Source: Glandiceps talaboti
Lineage: Eukaryota > Hemichordata > Enteropneusta > Spengelidae
Reading direction: 5' to 3'
Assembly (NCBI RefSeq): GCF_964340395.1
Contig: NC_135564.1
Coordinates: forward strand, 1,534,501-1,598,500
DNA length: 64,000 nt
Shown here piece after piece: positions 11,682-26,007 of the stretch. Each line of letters opens with the position of its first letter. Position 1 is the first letter of the stretch. Made by a program: the position numbers and the translations under genes. The notes beneath the pieces were generated by a model. It worked only from the letters and a program-made list of their open reading frames with translations, ran no database searches and was not told the origin of the DNA.

Positions 11682-12306
11682 AGATTACTTATATTATGCA
11701 ACAAAGACAGCTGAACACTATTTTGTATGTTACCGCTACTAATTCCTGATGTTATGATTTGTACAGTATCAATGAAGACATTACAATAGTACTCACATAC
11801 TGCTTCTGTTCTGATCTGTCTCAGTGCCTGGGATTCAATGGTCAAATAGTGATCTGTACGCCACAGCTACAGTACACACAGTATATACATTCTACATTTT
11901 AATGACGTCCTTCAAGTGAATTCAGTGTAGCTTCACATTACACAAATATGAACTATTAAAACTGAAAATCATTAAGTATTAATGGAAGATAACTGCTAAG
12001 GCAGCACAAAGGAGGCATGTTGGCGGCAAATGATGTGATAACACGATACAGTAGTTTTTATGTAGATACTTACTATCAACCAACTTCATCTGTTTGCTAT
12101 GGAGTTTATACAATTATAAATGAAGAACTCACCCTCCCCCAACACTTCCATTCACTCTGTCTATTGTACTTACATTTAAATCACCCTTTGATTATGAGTC
12201 TGATGCAGTGACAGAATAGAACATCATATTTAAAACTAATGCTTCAATTCCACTCACTAACTCAGTCCATCTATTGGCTTTTGTCTTTCTCTGTTTACTT
12301 TCTCCC

Positions 12307-12646
<340 letters not shown>

Positions 12647-12649
12647 AAT

Positions 12650-13814
12650 ACAACTACACAAATACGTACAGCTACATTAATATTTATTTTGCGAATACTC
12701 ACATCCATGCACTTGTGCAAATCATATCAATTAAAGTGTTGGGTGCTGAGTAAAGTCATTGAAATACAAAGAACCATGTGAGTGACATTTCCTGGTACAA
12801 TACTAAGCAGAACTGCCACACCTTTCAAAACCTAGCTATAGCTATAGCTCTAGGGATCAACAAGATGGCTTAATGGCTATCAACACATTCTAGCCAAACA
12901 TAACATCATTGAATATTTGAACACCTTCTTCAGTCCTTTATGGCTGAAATTTGCTGTTGTCTGATGACAGAAATCAGAAATATGTTCAAAATTTCATAAC
13001 TATGACTGCAAATAACCTTTATGTCTAGTAAAGCACTAAGTATGAGAATTATGCTGGCATGATATTTACATCCGTATACCGACAAAACGGCATGATAAAT
13101 CAATAATATTGTACAAAACTGTTCAGTATGTCTGGGCAAGCAAGCTAAATATTTGATTTACAGGTATGTTTCCCTACAAAATAATTATTATACATGTCAA
13201 GTAAATTTGTGTCCGACATATCAAAGAATTCTCCTTGACACATATTTACACAAAAAATCAATTTATTGAAGTAGTTGTCGTACAAATAGTATTTGCCTTA
13301 AAACATTACCAAAAACTATATTTCCATCCGATTATTTATAATCATAATTTGAAAGTAGATGAGAAAAGCACAGAGGTTGTTCTTCCACTGCCAGAGAATT
13401 AATTGCATGATATTGTGCAGTTGTCATGGATACAACACACTAAAAATTTGATGATTTTTAGCCCTAAGTTATTCCGGCATACATACATCAAGATGTTGAA
13501 TTAGTCATAAATGTAAGTATACCGTTACCTTTAGCAAAATGTGGTATCATTTCAAAACCTGCGAAATGCTTCATTTTTTTCATACATTAATTTTCACTGA
13601 TGCTATATTCATATATGAATGCAAAGGTTCAGTCTACATGAAAAAATCTTCTCTTCGATGTTAATTTTGCATTTTTGTGACACCCAAATGCTAGTATGTA
13701 CAAAATGTATGTAATACAATAGTATTATCAATGTTTTATACAACCAGAAGTCTAGTCTAAGAGGTGCTGTCAATCTTGTTTACTGAAATAAACTAACTAA
13801 CCAACTATATCCCT
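12650..13814. other. AT-rich stretch, nothing recognised
   Basis: No supported exon. A short CTAGCTATAGCTATAGCTCTAG near-palindrome lies at about 12832-12853. Confidence 0.5.
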
Positions 13815-14169
13815 TGACTAGTTTACTTCCTATGTGACGCATTACAATTACTACGATCATCTCCACTCAAGTATAGGGAAAGTCATTATTCTAGCACAGA
13901 AATCTGTGCTACCCCAGCAGGGCAAAGGGTAAACGACGCATGTCAGTAGTAATCCATAACAAATTGACAAGCAGTTGCAATTGGTTAGTTCCTTTCTAAA
14001 GACAATTGCTCATTAAACGAACTCCACCTCTCAAGTCTGAAACTAAAATCATGTGGAGACATGATAACGCAGTCACAGATTTCTGTGCTAGAATAATGAC
14101 TTTCCCTATACATGAGTGGAGATGATCATAGATAGTATTAAATCGTAACGGATCATATAGGAACTAGAC
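13815..14169. mobile_element. MITE with about 90-bp terminal inverted repeats
   Basis: The left arm GATCATCTCCACTCAAGTAT, AGGGAAAGTCATTATTCTAG, CACAGAAATCTGTG is matched almost base for base by the reverse complement of the right end near 14070-14131. With small indels the match extends outward through TTCCTATRTGA and GACTAG/GTCTAG to the stated limits. The centre (about 150 bp) has no coding content. Long inverted ends, short length and lack of a transposase fit a non-autonomous DNA transposon. A diverged relative lies at about 19300-19530. Confidence 0.85.
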
Positions 14170-14324
14170 TACACCATGACAGATGGCATGACACAATGTA
14201 TCTCACAGTCTACCAGAAGTCAAAGACACAGTTTTAAATTCACTGAATCACATATTGATCCTCTAACTTTAAGAGAATTTATAACAGTGCATAATATTGT
14301 TCTACTGGTTTCCATAAATTCCCA

Positions 14325-14525
14325 AAAATGTGGAACACTAGTAAAATGACATGAGAACTCAGGTAGATTTTTCCCTGCTTACTAAAAAAAAACGTTGGTT
14401 AGGAACCCTGGTAAAAGGACTAGGGAACATAGGTAGATTTTACCTACTTACCACCCTTAACAAAAACACTGGGAGGGAACCCTGGTAAAGTGACTGGGGA
14501 CCTCAAGGTAGATTTTACCTACATA
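14325..14525. repeat. Diverged tandem repeat, GGTAGATTTTACCTAC type
   Basis: Three units of about 75-85 bp, each with AACYCTGGTAAAATGACT-like sequence followed by GGTAGATTTTACCTACTTAC and CACCCTTAACAAAAACACT. The same unit recurs at about 16385-16680. Confidence 0.75.
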
Positions 14526-14529
14526 CATG

Positions 14530-15905
14530 TACTCTCCATGACAAAAATATAGCTACATACCATGTGTACGTGGCCATTTATTTTCATATTCATTCTTTAC
14601 AGATTATTTATATCTTTCATAGTGAGAAGTTCTCATGAGAACTACCAAACCTTATCCTTGGAAAATAATATATAATAGAGTACTATATTAGAATGATTTA
14701 GTGGACTGTGAAAACCAATACAGAAATTCTAAACTGCACTTACTAACGCACACCTCCTCATGTGTGAAAATATGATGATGATTTGCAGTGTATTATCTAT
14801 AGACTCTGTGGTTAAACCATACCAGAGGAATAACTGACTTGTGTGTTTTTAAAAGTCAAATATCAAAGTTCACACAGCATGTACAAGATATAACATTCTG
14901 TCTGATACATACATTTTGTACATACACAAACGATGCATGACCAACACTTCTTTGGTTCAACCACGATACTACATTTGCCAGATGCATACATATGTATGTA
15001 TCGTGTAAACCTAGTTATTTTCACTACTAGTAAATTTGGCAATTTTACACTTTTCAGTAAGTTCACAAAGACTAATTTTTCACTAATTACCAGACTGGTA
15101 CATTGTGTCCATGTACAAGAAAGCATTTTAATCATGACTTATTTTCATATTTTTGTTTTCCAGTGAAATATGCGAAAATAAGTCTTTAGCGAAAATTCCA
15201 AGGTTTATAGTATGTCTTCATACAAATCAGATTCATTGATTGTACACAATTCTAGTTCTACAAGATGCATGATCCACAATAGCTTGATATTCTTGTAGGC
15301 CTCCTGTCTACAAAACACTGATTTTTACTCTAGATATTATTGACATTGTATAGCTAGATCAGATTTATTTCATTTGATGAAATATTTTAATTATTCATTC
15401 CAGTATTTGTAACTAACTATAGGATTTACATATTTAAACCCTAACCCTGCCACAACCATTATCTTGAGAAAGTTTTAAAACATCTTTGTGTATAATGATA
15501 TGGTGGCACTCTTCATATTACTAAAAGTACATTAGCTTTCAAAGGCATACACAGCTTCCTTTCCCAGTTGTCTGTCAGGGGATAAATTGCTATCAGAGCT
15601 CCTAAATATAATAATGGTATGGCTTTAAATAAGTGCAGCTAATTCTGGCTGCTGACAAAGTAAGCCGGGACTTGATTCTGTTGAGAGTGCCAACAGTCAG
15701 AATCATGTCCTGACTTTAATACGCCATGGTATCTTCAAGTAGGACTAAGACGATATCATCTTTGACTTTTAATAGCCCATCTACATAACTAGATCTGTGA
15801 TTCCGCTGTAGCTTTTTCACTACTATATAGTGAAAGAGGCACAGGATAAGGTTAGGACATGGAAAATGAAAGAAACACATCGAAATCACAAATCGGGTGA
15901 CACAG
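14530..15905. other. AT-rich stretch, nothing recognised
   Basis: Short open frames at 14863-15166 on both strands overlap each other and have no recognisable motif or splice support. Confidence 0.5.
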
Positions 15906-15917
15906 ACAGGCTATTTT

Positions 15918-16235
15918 TGACTTTAGTCTGGATGCCAATGTGGTATCAAATCTGAGATTCAGATTCAAACCCAATGGATAGCCTAGACACACTACTGACT
16001 TTAGTCTGGATGCCAATGTGGTATCAAATCTGAGATTCAGATTCAAACCCAATGGATAGCCTAGATACACTACTGACTTTAGTCTGGATGCCAATGTGGA
16101 ATCAAATCTGAGATTCAGATTCAAACCCAATGGATAGCCTAGATACACTACTGACTTTAGTCTGGATGCCAACATGGTATCAAATCAGATTCAGATTCAT
16201 ATTCAGATTCAAACCCAATGGATAGCCTCTACACT
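15918..16235. repeat. 78-bp tandem repeat, about 4 copies
   Basis: The unit TGACTTTAGTCTGGATGCCA then ATGTGGTATCAAATCTGAGA then TTCAGATTCAAACCCAATGG recurs with a 78-bp period (15918, 15996, ...). The period is 26 codons, so a minus-strand frame stays open (15852-16175) as a peptide repeat; no domain or splice support. The last unit has an extra TTCAGATTCATATTCAGATTC expansion. Confidence 0.9.
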
Positions 16236-16317
16236 ACTTCTGACTCTTGTTTCCAAATTGTGCCACTGTTTGTGGTTATCAAGTGTATTTGTGGATAACA
16301 TACCAACATCATAATAC

Positions 16318-16346
16318 CCCCCCCCCCCCCCACACACACACACACA
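16318..16346. repeat. Poly-C followed by CA run
   Basis: A C-run (about 13) is followed directly by ACACACACACACACAC. Confidence 0.9.
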
Positions 16347-16384
16347 GGTATGTACTATCTAGTACAATTATCTAGAGAAGTGTT

Positions 16385-16685
16385 CTTGCTGAGGTTGAGA
16401 AAGCCTGGTAACACAAAGGGGAAACATGGTAAAACTGGCATAATTTCCAATACATTGTATCATCATTTTGGTGGCGAACATAAATTGCCAGGGGAACGCA
16501 GGTAGATTTTACTTACTTGCCACCCATAACAAAACAGTGATAGTGAACCATGGCAAAATGATTGGGAACTCAAATTAGATTTTACCTGCTAACCACCCAT
16601 AACAAAAATACTGTTACTGACCCTGGTAAAATGACAGCAGAACTCAAGGTAAATTTTACCTGCTTACCACCCTTTCACACAAATA
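16385..16685. repeat. Second array of the GGTAGATTTTACCTAC-type repeat
   Basis: Units contain AACCATGGYAAAATGA, GGTAGATTTTACYTRCTTRC and CACCCATAACAAAAATACTG, matching the array at 14325-14525 about 2 kb away. Confidence 0.72.
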
Positions 16686-16689
16686 CTAT

Positions 16690-17280
16690 TATAGCTAGCC
16701 TACCCCTACCACTACAGCTGTGAATGATATTCAAAACTAAACCTGACAAAATAGTCAACAAACCCTGATTACAGCTTAGTGGGATGTTTGACCAGTATCT
16801 GTCACTACACATAATCTTCAATCCTTAGTGTATCTAACAATGACAACTGTGCTCACATCATAAACAAACAAATTAACATTCTGTAAAGACACATGTAAAT
16901 ACAGTTTGGGATGGACAATAACTGGAGTATTTACAGCAAGTGGCATACATGGTTATGACTTACAATTTAGGATGTTTGCAGTCTGGGAGGGTCACAGAGT
17001 TTAAAACATAATAACTATGGGTCATTCTCCTTTAACAATTACAGTTGAAATGAAGTGAATGTAAATATGAAAATAACTACATGCACTTACATTCAGTAAT
17101 GCCAAAGCAATTATGTTCCTTGTTACTGGCTTTATACACCTCAATTGTTGTGAATGTTACATTGAATACAACTCTCCTCGTACTTACATCCAGTACCATC
17201 AGAGACTAGTCTATCAGCTAGCCCTCGGATGTTCTTCCGATAAAATACGACACACAGCCGAACAACGCTATCGAGGATGG
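16690..17280. other. Nothing recognised
   Basis: A 67-codon frame (17113-17316) is Cys/Tyr-rich without a recognisable domain. Its right end overlaps a CpG-containing inverted-repeat arm (17288-17308). Confidence 0.4.
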
Positions 17281-17287
17281 AACATCC

Positions 17288-17676
17288 AAGGTCTAGCGAA
17301 TGTCATCAGGATATAAATAACTGCCAATCAGAGAACCGTATTAGCGACAAGCACAAACAGAGGACAATAGCTAAATTTTCATGCATATTCATCTTAAGGA
17401 GGGGCTTGTAAAAATAACCACCAATGCGTTAACTAAAATGTGTGAATGACAACGTCTACACACTCATCAAACACAATTAACATAAACTGATAAGACATAG
17501 TAATGACATAAATGTGTTTGTCAACACCTGAATGCAGAGATTGAATATATTAAAGTATATATATGCATATATGGCCCAACCCACCACTTATCGTAATCTT
17601 AATGGAATGTCCGGTCTGAAAATGACATTCGCTAGACTGTTCGGGCAAGCGAAAGAAAGCCCGAACGTCTAGCAGC
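17288..17676. mobile_element. Inverted-repeat-bounded segment with an end hairpin
   Basis: AGGTCTAGCGAATGTCATC at about 17289-17307 is repeated in inverse form (GAAAATGACATTCGCTAGAC) at about 17618-17637. The right arm runs into a compact hairpin, CTAGACTGTTCGGGC / GCCCGAACGTCTAG with an A-rich 12-nt loop. Local CpG use is higher than in the surrounding DNA. This could be a small foldback transposon; ends and target duplication are not defined. Confidence 0.5.
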
Positions 17677-17769
17677 AAGACTACATCAGAGACATGCTGC
17701 CTGTATTATTACAATTAAAATGTAGTCACTATTGAAATCAAAAGAACAACTGTAATATGTTTGGTGGCT

Positions 17770-18770
17770 CCTACTACCACTACTACCAAATAAATGCTCT
17801 TCTATGATCAATATCAAAATCACAATTTGCCTCTATACTATCAAAGCACTGCTCATCTTCACTACAGCCTTTACGGTTGAAATCTAGCAAATGTTAAAAT
17901 CACATCAACTACTTGTATCCAGTACTGCCAGATGCTACCTTGTTAACCATTACATAGTGAATATACTAGTGAAATTGAACATCAATACTGAAATCACTAC
18001 TTGTCTTCTATATGACCAAAAGCACTGCTCCTCTTTCGCTAAGTCTTGACGGCTGAAATCTACAGTCTGTAGCAAATGTTAAAACCACATCAACTACTTG
18101 TATCCAGTACTGCCAGATGCTACCTTGTTAACCATTACATAGTGAATATACTAGTGAAATTGAACATCAATACTGAAATCACTACCTGTCTCCTATATAA
18201 CCAAAAGCACTGCTCATCTTTCACTAAGTCTTGACGGCTGAAATCTACAGTCTGTAGCAAATGTTAAAACCACATCAACTACTTGTAATTGCATGATGCT
18301 GCCTTGCTAACCATTACCATAGTGAATATACTAGTGAAATTGAACATCAATATTAAAATCACTATTTGTCTCCTATATGACCAAAAGCACTGCTCATCTT
18401 TCACTAAGTCTTGACGGCTGAAATCTACAGTTTGTAGCAAATGTTAAAATCACATCAACTACTTGTAATTGCATGATGCTGCCTTGCAAACCGTTCATAC
18501 ATAGTGAATTATCTCCGACATCAATATCAAAATCACTACTTCTCTCCTATACGACCCAAAGCAGTGCTTATCTTTGCTAGTTGATGGCTGAAATCTAACA
18601 AATATTAAATAAAATCATTTCTATCCATTATGTCGTATTTCAAGGTGACGCCTTGTTAACCATTACACTATGAATACTTGCCTCTGATATGACCAAAGTA
18701 CTCTTCCTCTTCGCTGGCCTTTACGACTGAAATCTACACACTTTGTTGAAATCATTGGACTACTTTTATC
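17770..18770. repeat. About 185-bp tandem repeat, 4-5 diverged copies
   Basis: ATGTTAAAAYCACATCAACT recurs at 17891, 18076, 18261 and 18441 (spacing 185, 185, 180). Each unit also holds TGAATATACTAGTGAAATTG, GACCAAAAGCACTGCTC and CTTGACGGCTGAAATCTAC. Copies at both ends are more diverged than the middle ones. Confidence 0.9.
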
Positions 18771-19299
18771 CTGTAACAGTATATCCTTACCATATCATCC
18801 ATGGAGACAATTTCGGAAACAACACAGACAACATGGAATACTTAGTAGACTTGTAATATTAGTAATCAGAACTGTAGGGAGTATCGATGTATTGGAATCA
18901 TATCCTTTGGGAAGGCTTGGTTGGTAAATAGATGACCTTAAAGAAGTTACATATTTCACCTTTGACCTCTGGGGTCAAGTAAACCAATATTTTGATGTGC
19001 TACTGTATCAGGACAGCTATAACTTTTATCACTAAATTAACTTTTTATTAAAATTTACAAACTGCATATTATTTATTGAATAAGATAAGAGTAGAAAATG
19101 TTGAGGTATTAATGGCCCAAGTTTCCATCCCAGGTACTCGGATTAATGTCATTTTATCAAAGGATTACACTGGAGTAGTTAAACAACTTTCACCCATCAA
19201 GTGGTCTACACATTGTAGATACTATATACAAGTAGTCATTTGCTACAATCACTTTCTAACATATAGTCTAATGGACAAATTCTACTGAAAATCTAGCTA

Positions 19300-19530
19300 A
19301 ATCTCTTCCTGGGGAAAGGCTGAACAGCGCATGTCAGTAGTAATCCATCATATACTGACACAGACTGTTGTAATTAGTTACTTTACTCTGTTTACTACAA
19401 ACTCAACCTCAAGTTTGAAAGTATGCCAAGTGAAGACGCAATAATGTCATCATGTTTATATCTACGCTCCAATAGCATAAACTACCACTGTTAGTGGTAA
19501 AAACAGAATTCTGTGCTAAAGAAATCTATT
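19300..19530. mobile_element. Diverged relative of the 13.8-kb MITE
   Basis: Shares GCATGTCAGTAGTAATCCAT and AACTCAACCTCAAGTTTGAA-type blocks, plus a terminal ACAGAATTCTGTGCTA resembling the MITE's AGAAATCTGTGCTA. The long outer inverted repeats are not evident, so this copy is decayed or truncated. Confidence 0.55.
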
Positions 19531-19539
19531 TGACTTCAT

Positions 19540-21400
19540 AGCAGACATGATCATAATGTATATTGGACTATACTACCCATCAAGCCACTCCCTGGAATTA
19601 TATATGTGTGTACTGTCCATGTTACCACTATTCTACATATCAATTATTTATACAAAGGCATATCTATTTTTATATTTTGTCTTTTCATATTTTTACACAG
19701 GAATAATAAATTTATTATTTTTGGAATGAATTATATCTATACATGTATATGTGTCTTTCCAATGAGTGCAAGGGTTAGAGAGCAGTAAAGGTTATCTTGG
19801 CATTTTACTGACATCAATGTCTCATAAAATGTCATCAACACTGCTACATAAGTATCATCTGCTTTGTATGTATGGATGACTGAACAGGAAACGTGTAAAT
19901 GTATACTGCTACCAACAACTGAGTGTCTTAAACTGCCTTTTACCATTACCGACACCATGATCCACAACAAATATTGTTCATACCAGACCAGATGGGGCCA
20001 ATTCTTAGAATACTCACAACCAAACATTTATAGTTCAGATATTCAAACAAGGCTTCTTAAATTACCAGTTTTACAAAATAAAATCAAGTATTACCAACCT
20101 GATGAAACGTTAACCTGGAACACCAAATTGGCGATATAATCCAAGAATTCAATAGACAGTGAAAAACTTGACACAGCTGTCGTTTTCACCCTGAACTATT
20201 AACTGTAATCCTCTGAACGTTGGTATCATGACTTCTACCTTTCTCATAGTTTTCATTCCAGCATGCACTACATACAAAATACTGGCAAGTTATGTGGAGG
20301 TGAGATGTCATCTACTCTGCTGTATCTATATATGATTACAATCTATTGTGGTCTTTGTTTGGACTACTCAAAGATCAAATGCCTGGTATGTAACGTCAGC
20401 TTTTTACCTGGCTGGTCTTGTTGCTGACAAGGAGGTTAAACGCTGGAGACTTTTTATTCTGTCTTCTCTACAGAAAACGTCCAACATATATGAAATTTGC
20501 ATAACAAAAATATGTTGTTAAATTTAAAGTTGATCAAAATCAAACTATTGTGATGCTGACAGGCTGGGCTAGTCATATGGCTGACATGGATTGACATGGT
20601 AAATTCCACATAAAAATTGATGCCCATATATGGATATATGACATTTACATAACAAAGATATGCAAATCCTTATTTATATACATTTGATCAAAATCCAGTG
20701 AAATCATGACAAGCTGTTGAAGATAGATTTTATTTGGGTTGGGATTTATATCTCTATATATACGACATGTGGATATGATTATGAAGGATGGTATTGCCTA
20801 CTCTGTCTGCAGACACTGGCATGTAGACTGTATATGTACATTTGTACCTATCACTTGACCTCCTTAGTGTCAAAGAGCAAAGGTCAAGTACATGCCAATG
20901 GTAATGTTCTGGTTCAAAGATGTATTGGTATGGGTAGTCTTCTGCGGTTTCCTTTTTGGCTTTGCATTTCATCTTCATCATGTTTTGAAATGACATTTTT
21001 ATTATCAAACAATGGCAAATGTATTGAGTCGTATAAAAATTTGTAGTTGTTTTGATAAAAGGACAACTTAAAACTACACGCAAAAGCCATAGTATTTATG
21101 TTGGTCAAGTGACACTATGCATCCTCTCCCTCTGGCAACCTACACACATACCAAGAAACAGAAACTCCTCCTATCTAGCTTGTAGACATACAAATACATT
21201 GTTCCTCAAAAATGCTACAAGTACTAGCGTACATTATTAGAGCTAAATGCATGACAAAATGTAAACTATGTTAATCTCCTGCTTTTAAAAAAATCTCAGA
21301 TTGGAATGTTCACTGAAATGCTATGTACATTTCCAAACCATATGAGGGTGACTCTATTTTTTTGTTTGTTTCTCATTACTTTTTTATGGCAACTACATGC
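19540..21400. other. Non-coding stretch with faint internal duplication
   Basis: Two diverged copies of a segment with TATGAAATTTGCATAACAAA / TTGATCAAAATC lie at about 20485-20590 and 20635-20710. Overlapping short frames on both strands (20717-21108) have no recognisable domain. Confidence 0.45.
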
Positions 21401-21403
21401 ATA

Positions 21404-21432
21404 GGTTGGTCGGTCGGTCGGTCGGTCGGTCG
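21404..21432. repeat. (GGTC)n microsatellite
   Basis: About seven GGTC/GGTCG units followed by an A-rich run. Confidence 0.93.
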
Positions 21433-21434
21433 AT

Positions 21435-24400
21435 TTAAAAAAAAAAAAGAAGTAAAAAAAGTAAAAAATCATCTTCTTCAACTTTCTCTGCCGGTGTCCT
21501 TTTCCTCCTCTCTATCTTCTTTTCTATTGGATTCCTGGTAACAAGACCTTTCCCAGCTTCTCTACACAATTGGCATATTCTCAGCCCTACTATAAGAATA
21601 ACTTCCGTCACGAAAGAAATGCTCTGTTCATGAACAAGTGTCATTGTTGTTGCCATGACTGTAGATGATGTCAACAGTCCAGACACTTGCTTATTCTTGC
21701 CAGAGAGGACACTGTTCCACAAAATATTACGAGTGGGCGAAAATAACAATATTTTTTTTTAATTTTGATGTTGGACCTGAAAATTTGGGTCAGTCAAGTA
21801 ATGAGAAACAGAAAAAAAATATGGGTCCCCCTAAACCAAACATTCTGACTTTTATGATTGATTGAAAAATAATTATAGAAAACATTGAAACTTGAATAAA
21901 CACAGATAAATCACAAATTAAGTAACTCTTACTATAACCATAACTGACTGTTCTGCTTTGTAAGAAATAAACCACAGATCCGGGAGTGAATATGATTGTA
22001 TTCCAAGGTCTGTGTTAAATCTGGAGCTGTGGTGTGCTGACCTGACTTTGATATAACTTGTATGACTGAATCAAGAAACAAATTCAATTCCGATAAAACA
22101 CAACTGCCAAAACTCTTGACTTTCAAGTTGATTAAACCTAGCATACACTACATTACAGCAATTGACTGTTCATGCCTTTAGAATAACGTTGGAAATTTAT
22201 GTGATGTGTGTGCACTTACAGGCTTTGTAGATTTACATTTCAACTCTGTACATACTTGTAAATGACGTCACTGACTGTAAATGAAATGGTGTGAAATAAT
22301 AAGTAGGAACTAGGCTAAATTTCCTTCTGTACATGCTTCACTAGACCATTCCCCCTGGGAAAAACTAGCACTCACGTAGCAGGAAAACGGTTATTTAATT
22401 TATCTCAAGTTTTGTAAAAATATATTGTGTAATGTATATGAAGACTACAGACTTTCAGTTTCTTCCAGTTATAATGAAATTTTTCATTTTTGGTTATTAT
22501 GTTGGTTTCAAATGAAATCATTCTCATTATTCAAGCTCTTTACACAATAAGTTCTAATGTTAGTGAAAGCCTGTACACGAAATTCACATATAAATCACAA
22601 TATATATATGTATGCCAATATTTTTATTACCATTATATGCAACATAAATGAGGGCCTCAGTTTTTGAATATTTTAGATAATACAGTCTGTAACCTTAACC
22701 ATTCCTGTCCATATTAACCTGATCTACTTCCCTTTACTATTTCTAAATACATATATATTATTAGGTTTTCTCTGCGTGATTTGTTAATTGATTTACATTA
22801 TAGTCGAAAGAATACACTGTGACATTTCAAACCATTTCCAAATGAAATGTTTAAATCTGACAGTAGATCTCATCTTTCTTAATGCAAAATAAAATAAGTT
22901 AACTGTCCACGTTTCCTCTCTTCATTAGCTCTTTGACATTTTACTGTTAAATACTTTTCATGTATTTTCAATGAATTTAGTTTTTACTGAAAACAGAATT
23001 TAGCTGGTTTTTTTCCTATATTCAATTTTTTACTGATTTAGAAAGGTAATACATGGTATCTATTGGTAAAAGTATTTTCAGGAGATTTTATTTTAGTGGA
23101 ATACCATACCAAGGAAAAATAGTGAAAATAAATTCAAAGTGAAAATAATATACTTTCACTTTTAATTTAATATGTTCACAATATTATATTGTATGATATA
23201 CCTCACTAATATGAACACTTTACTATAAGGAACATTTCTACATCCCCACTGCTGTAATACAGAATAATATTTGTGGTTATTATTAGAATATTTTGAGGAC
23301 AGTTTTGTTCCATACAGTGACTATAAACTCCTGATGTTGTACACCCTGTAGTATATATGTAATCACCGAGAGGGAAATATGTGTGTAGCCAGATATATAC
23401 ATTACACAATAACACAAACATGATGAAAAATAACTTTGAATTTATACCAAAAATAAGAAACCTTCCCCAATAGCATAAAATTTGCCACTAATTAACATGT
23501 ATATCTTTCAATAACCTATATTAGATATTTCTCAGCAAAATGAATGCGGTTTTTGATGAAAAAGAAACACTCACTGCTATAAATGCAGCTTTTAAATGTA
23601 TAGAAAACTACACACGTTACACAACAAGATATGTTCCTTTCCGACATCTGTGTACTATAACCTCAGGAAAACCGTTATAATCAGTCACTAGTCATACAGA
23701 CTGAGACTTCCATATTTAGCCTACAATAGCGATACATCTCTGAATGAGTAATATAATGTGGGTGGTTTACTGGTACATCGACACATGAGTTCAGATGTTA
23801 TAACTTTACTTATACTGAACAGATGCTTGTCGGCTAATCTTCCGACCCAATACAGCAGGGACATCTGTTCATCTATGAAATTCACCATTACAAGTAACTA
23901 GTAAATTTTACACTTCATCAATGAAGTCAATTCATGTAAAAATTAAAATCATAATTTCTCTCATATATTAATAGTCTCCCTTCTTCCATCCTTTATATGA
24001 TTATTTCCTGAGGACACATACATTTGTAAGTTGCTGTTATTTATCAAAGAAACTCAGTATTGGCATGAAAAATGGTACAGGTAGTATTTATTACTACATT
24101 TTGTAGTTAATACAGGCATTTTGAGCACAAGCTCTATGCATAGTATATGGTTGGATATATCATAATTTTTCAAACTTATGCTTTAATATTGTATCCATTG
24201 CATAACTATGATGCAAATTAATATTTCAGGAGACATTTCATGGAATCATATTTCTACATTGATTGATAATACATCACTTTTATACTTAAATGACTGATTA
24301 TAATTGGATAGACATCTAAGCCTTTATCATACAGGAAAATTTACATCAAAATTTCATTATTGACACCACATTAACTAATTAGCTAATTAATTAATAAGTA

Positions 24401-25995
24401 TGTCATTCTGTTGTTATTTCAACTATCACTTATAGAATGATGGATGTTTTGTCAGGGTAATTGGTAGCCCAGAGACTTGGCAATCTGACTTAATATATCG
24501 GCTTTTTTGACAAACAAGACTCTCAAGTTAAGTATCTAGGCTAGGCAAGCAGAGACTAACAAAAATATATTACATGCATATATTCAAATGGCAAATATCA
24601 TCTTCCATCCTGATACATGTTGTATCTGTGTGAAATTACCTGAAGTTGCAACAATAGACACACCTACTTGAAGATATATTAGACAGATTCATTTTATTTT
24701 ATGTTGGGTGTCAGATAAAAGTTGACACTCCACAGGAAATATTAGCAGCTGATACTTGGCATATATATATGTCATCACGTCGTTGATATTGGATTTTTTG
24801 TATGCATACAAGGTGACAACAATGAGAGTGTGTTGAGATATCATCGTAATAAATGACTTAACATTTGAAAGACATTCAAATCAATGCTTCATTTGACTGA
24901 GTCACCCATTGATCCAGGTGTTAGCATGTGAAATGAAAACCTTTCCATCATTCCGTATTATTACTTTGTACTACTACAAGTACACACAATCAATCACTGT
25001 TAGTCTTCCAGCTATTCTGAAGCTCCCATGATATTTTATTTGCATCTACTAATACTAGAGACAGGGTGCTAGCATCCACTCAACTCATTATATTGGTCTC
25101 TGTTTTTAAAGGTCTTAAGTAGACGAAATCCTCTCAGAATTACTTTCAAGGATTCCCCTGAAAATTTTGATCATTTTTTTCAAACCTAATTGTACTACTT
25201 GGCCTAGGAATCCCCTGAAAATTTTGATTCACTTAATTCTTTCTATTGGATATACTAATCTACTCAGAATTACTTGGCTATATTTACTACAAGAATTCCC
25301 CTGAAGATTTTGATCCATTCTATGCTACCAGATTTGAACCTTCTCTGCTTGCAGGTTTGTAATATTGCTATAAAACTGTGTGTGACCTTTCTGTGGTGAC
25401 AGAATAACAAAAGAGTGCAAACACAACTGTTATTTGTGAGAATGAGTAATAAACCCTCCAGAGACAGTTCAATTTCTTGATACAGGTAAATTTTCACACA
25501 CTACTACCGACACTGTACTGGTGAGTAAAAGGTATCTCTCTCTCTTTATTGCAGAATAAATGAAATTACATCATTTTAAAAGAAAACTTTGGGTCGTGCA
25601 GCAAACTTATTAGTTCAGATAAGGATTGAGTTGCCATGACAACACACCTCATACATAATTATACAATTTACATTCATTGAAATAAAGTTTCTTGATAACA
25701 AATTTTGTCAATTTAGGATAAAAGCCCTCAATCTGTAGGAAACACCTGTCTAGTTCTGTAACACTCTGTTAATCCTTATTACACTCAGTTTATATTAATA
25801 TTATAATAAACATCAATTTCCATTATAAAATTGATAGGCTATGCAGCACTCTAATTGCCCTAATAGGTATCATGTAATAGTGGACTGAAGCTATGTACAT
25901 CTATATACATACAGGAGACATATTAATGCAATATCTGTGGTACAAATTAACAATTTCTTTACGTATGTCAACACTTGTGTTTCATTCTACAGAGT
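21435..25995. other. AT-rich, repeat-poor stretch
   Basis: No supported exon found. At about 25125-25325 a short phrase (CCCCTGAAAATTTTGATC) recurs three times with diverged spacers, a decayed tandem repeat. Confidence 0.5.
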
Positions 25996-26007
25996 TTATC
26001 ACTCTAT

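Noticed and set aside
15852-16175. 107-codon minus-strand frame with a 26-residue repeat
   Set aside because: Explained by a 78-bp tandem repeat; no recognisable domain.
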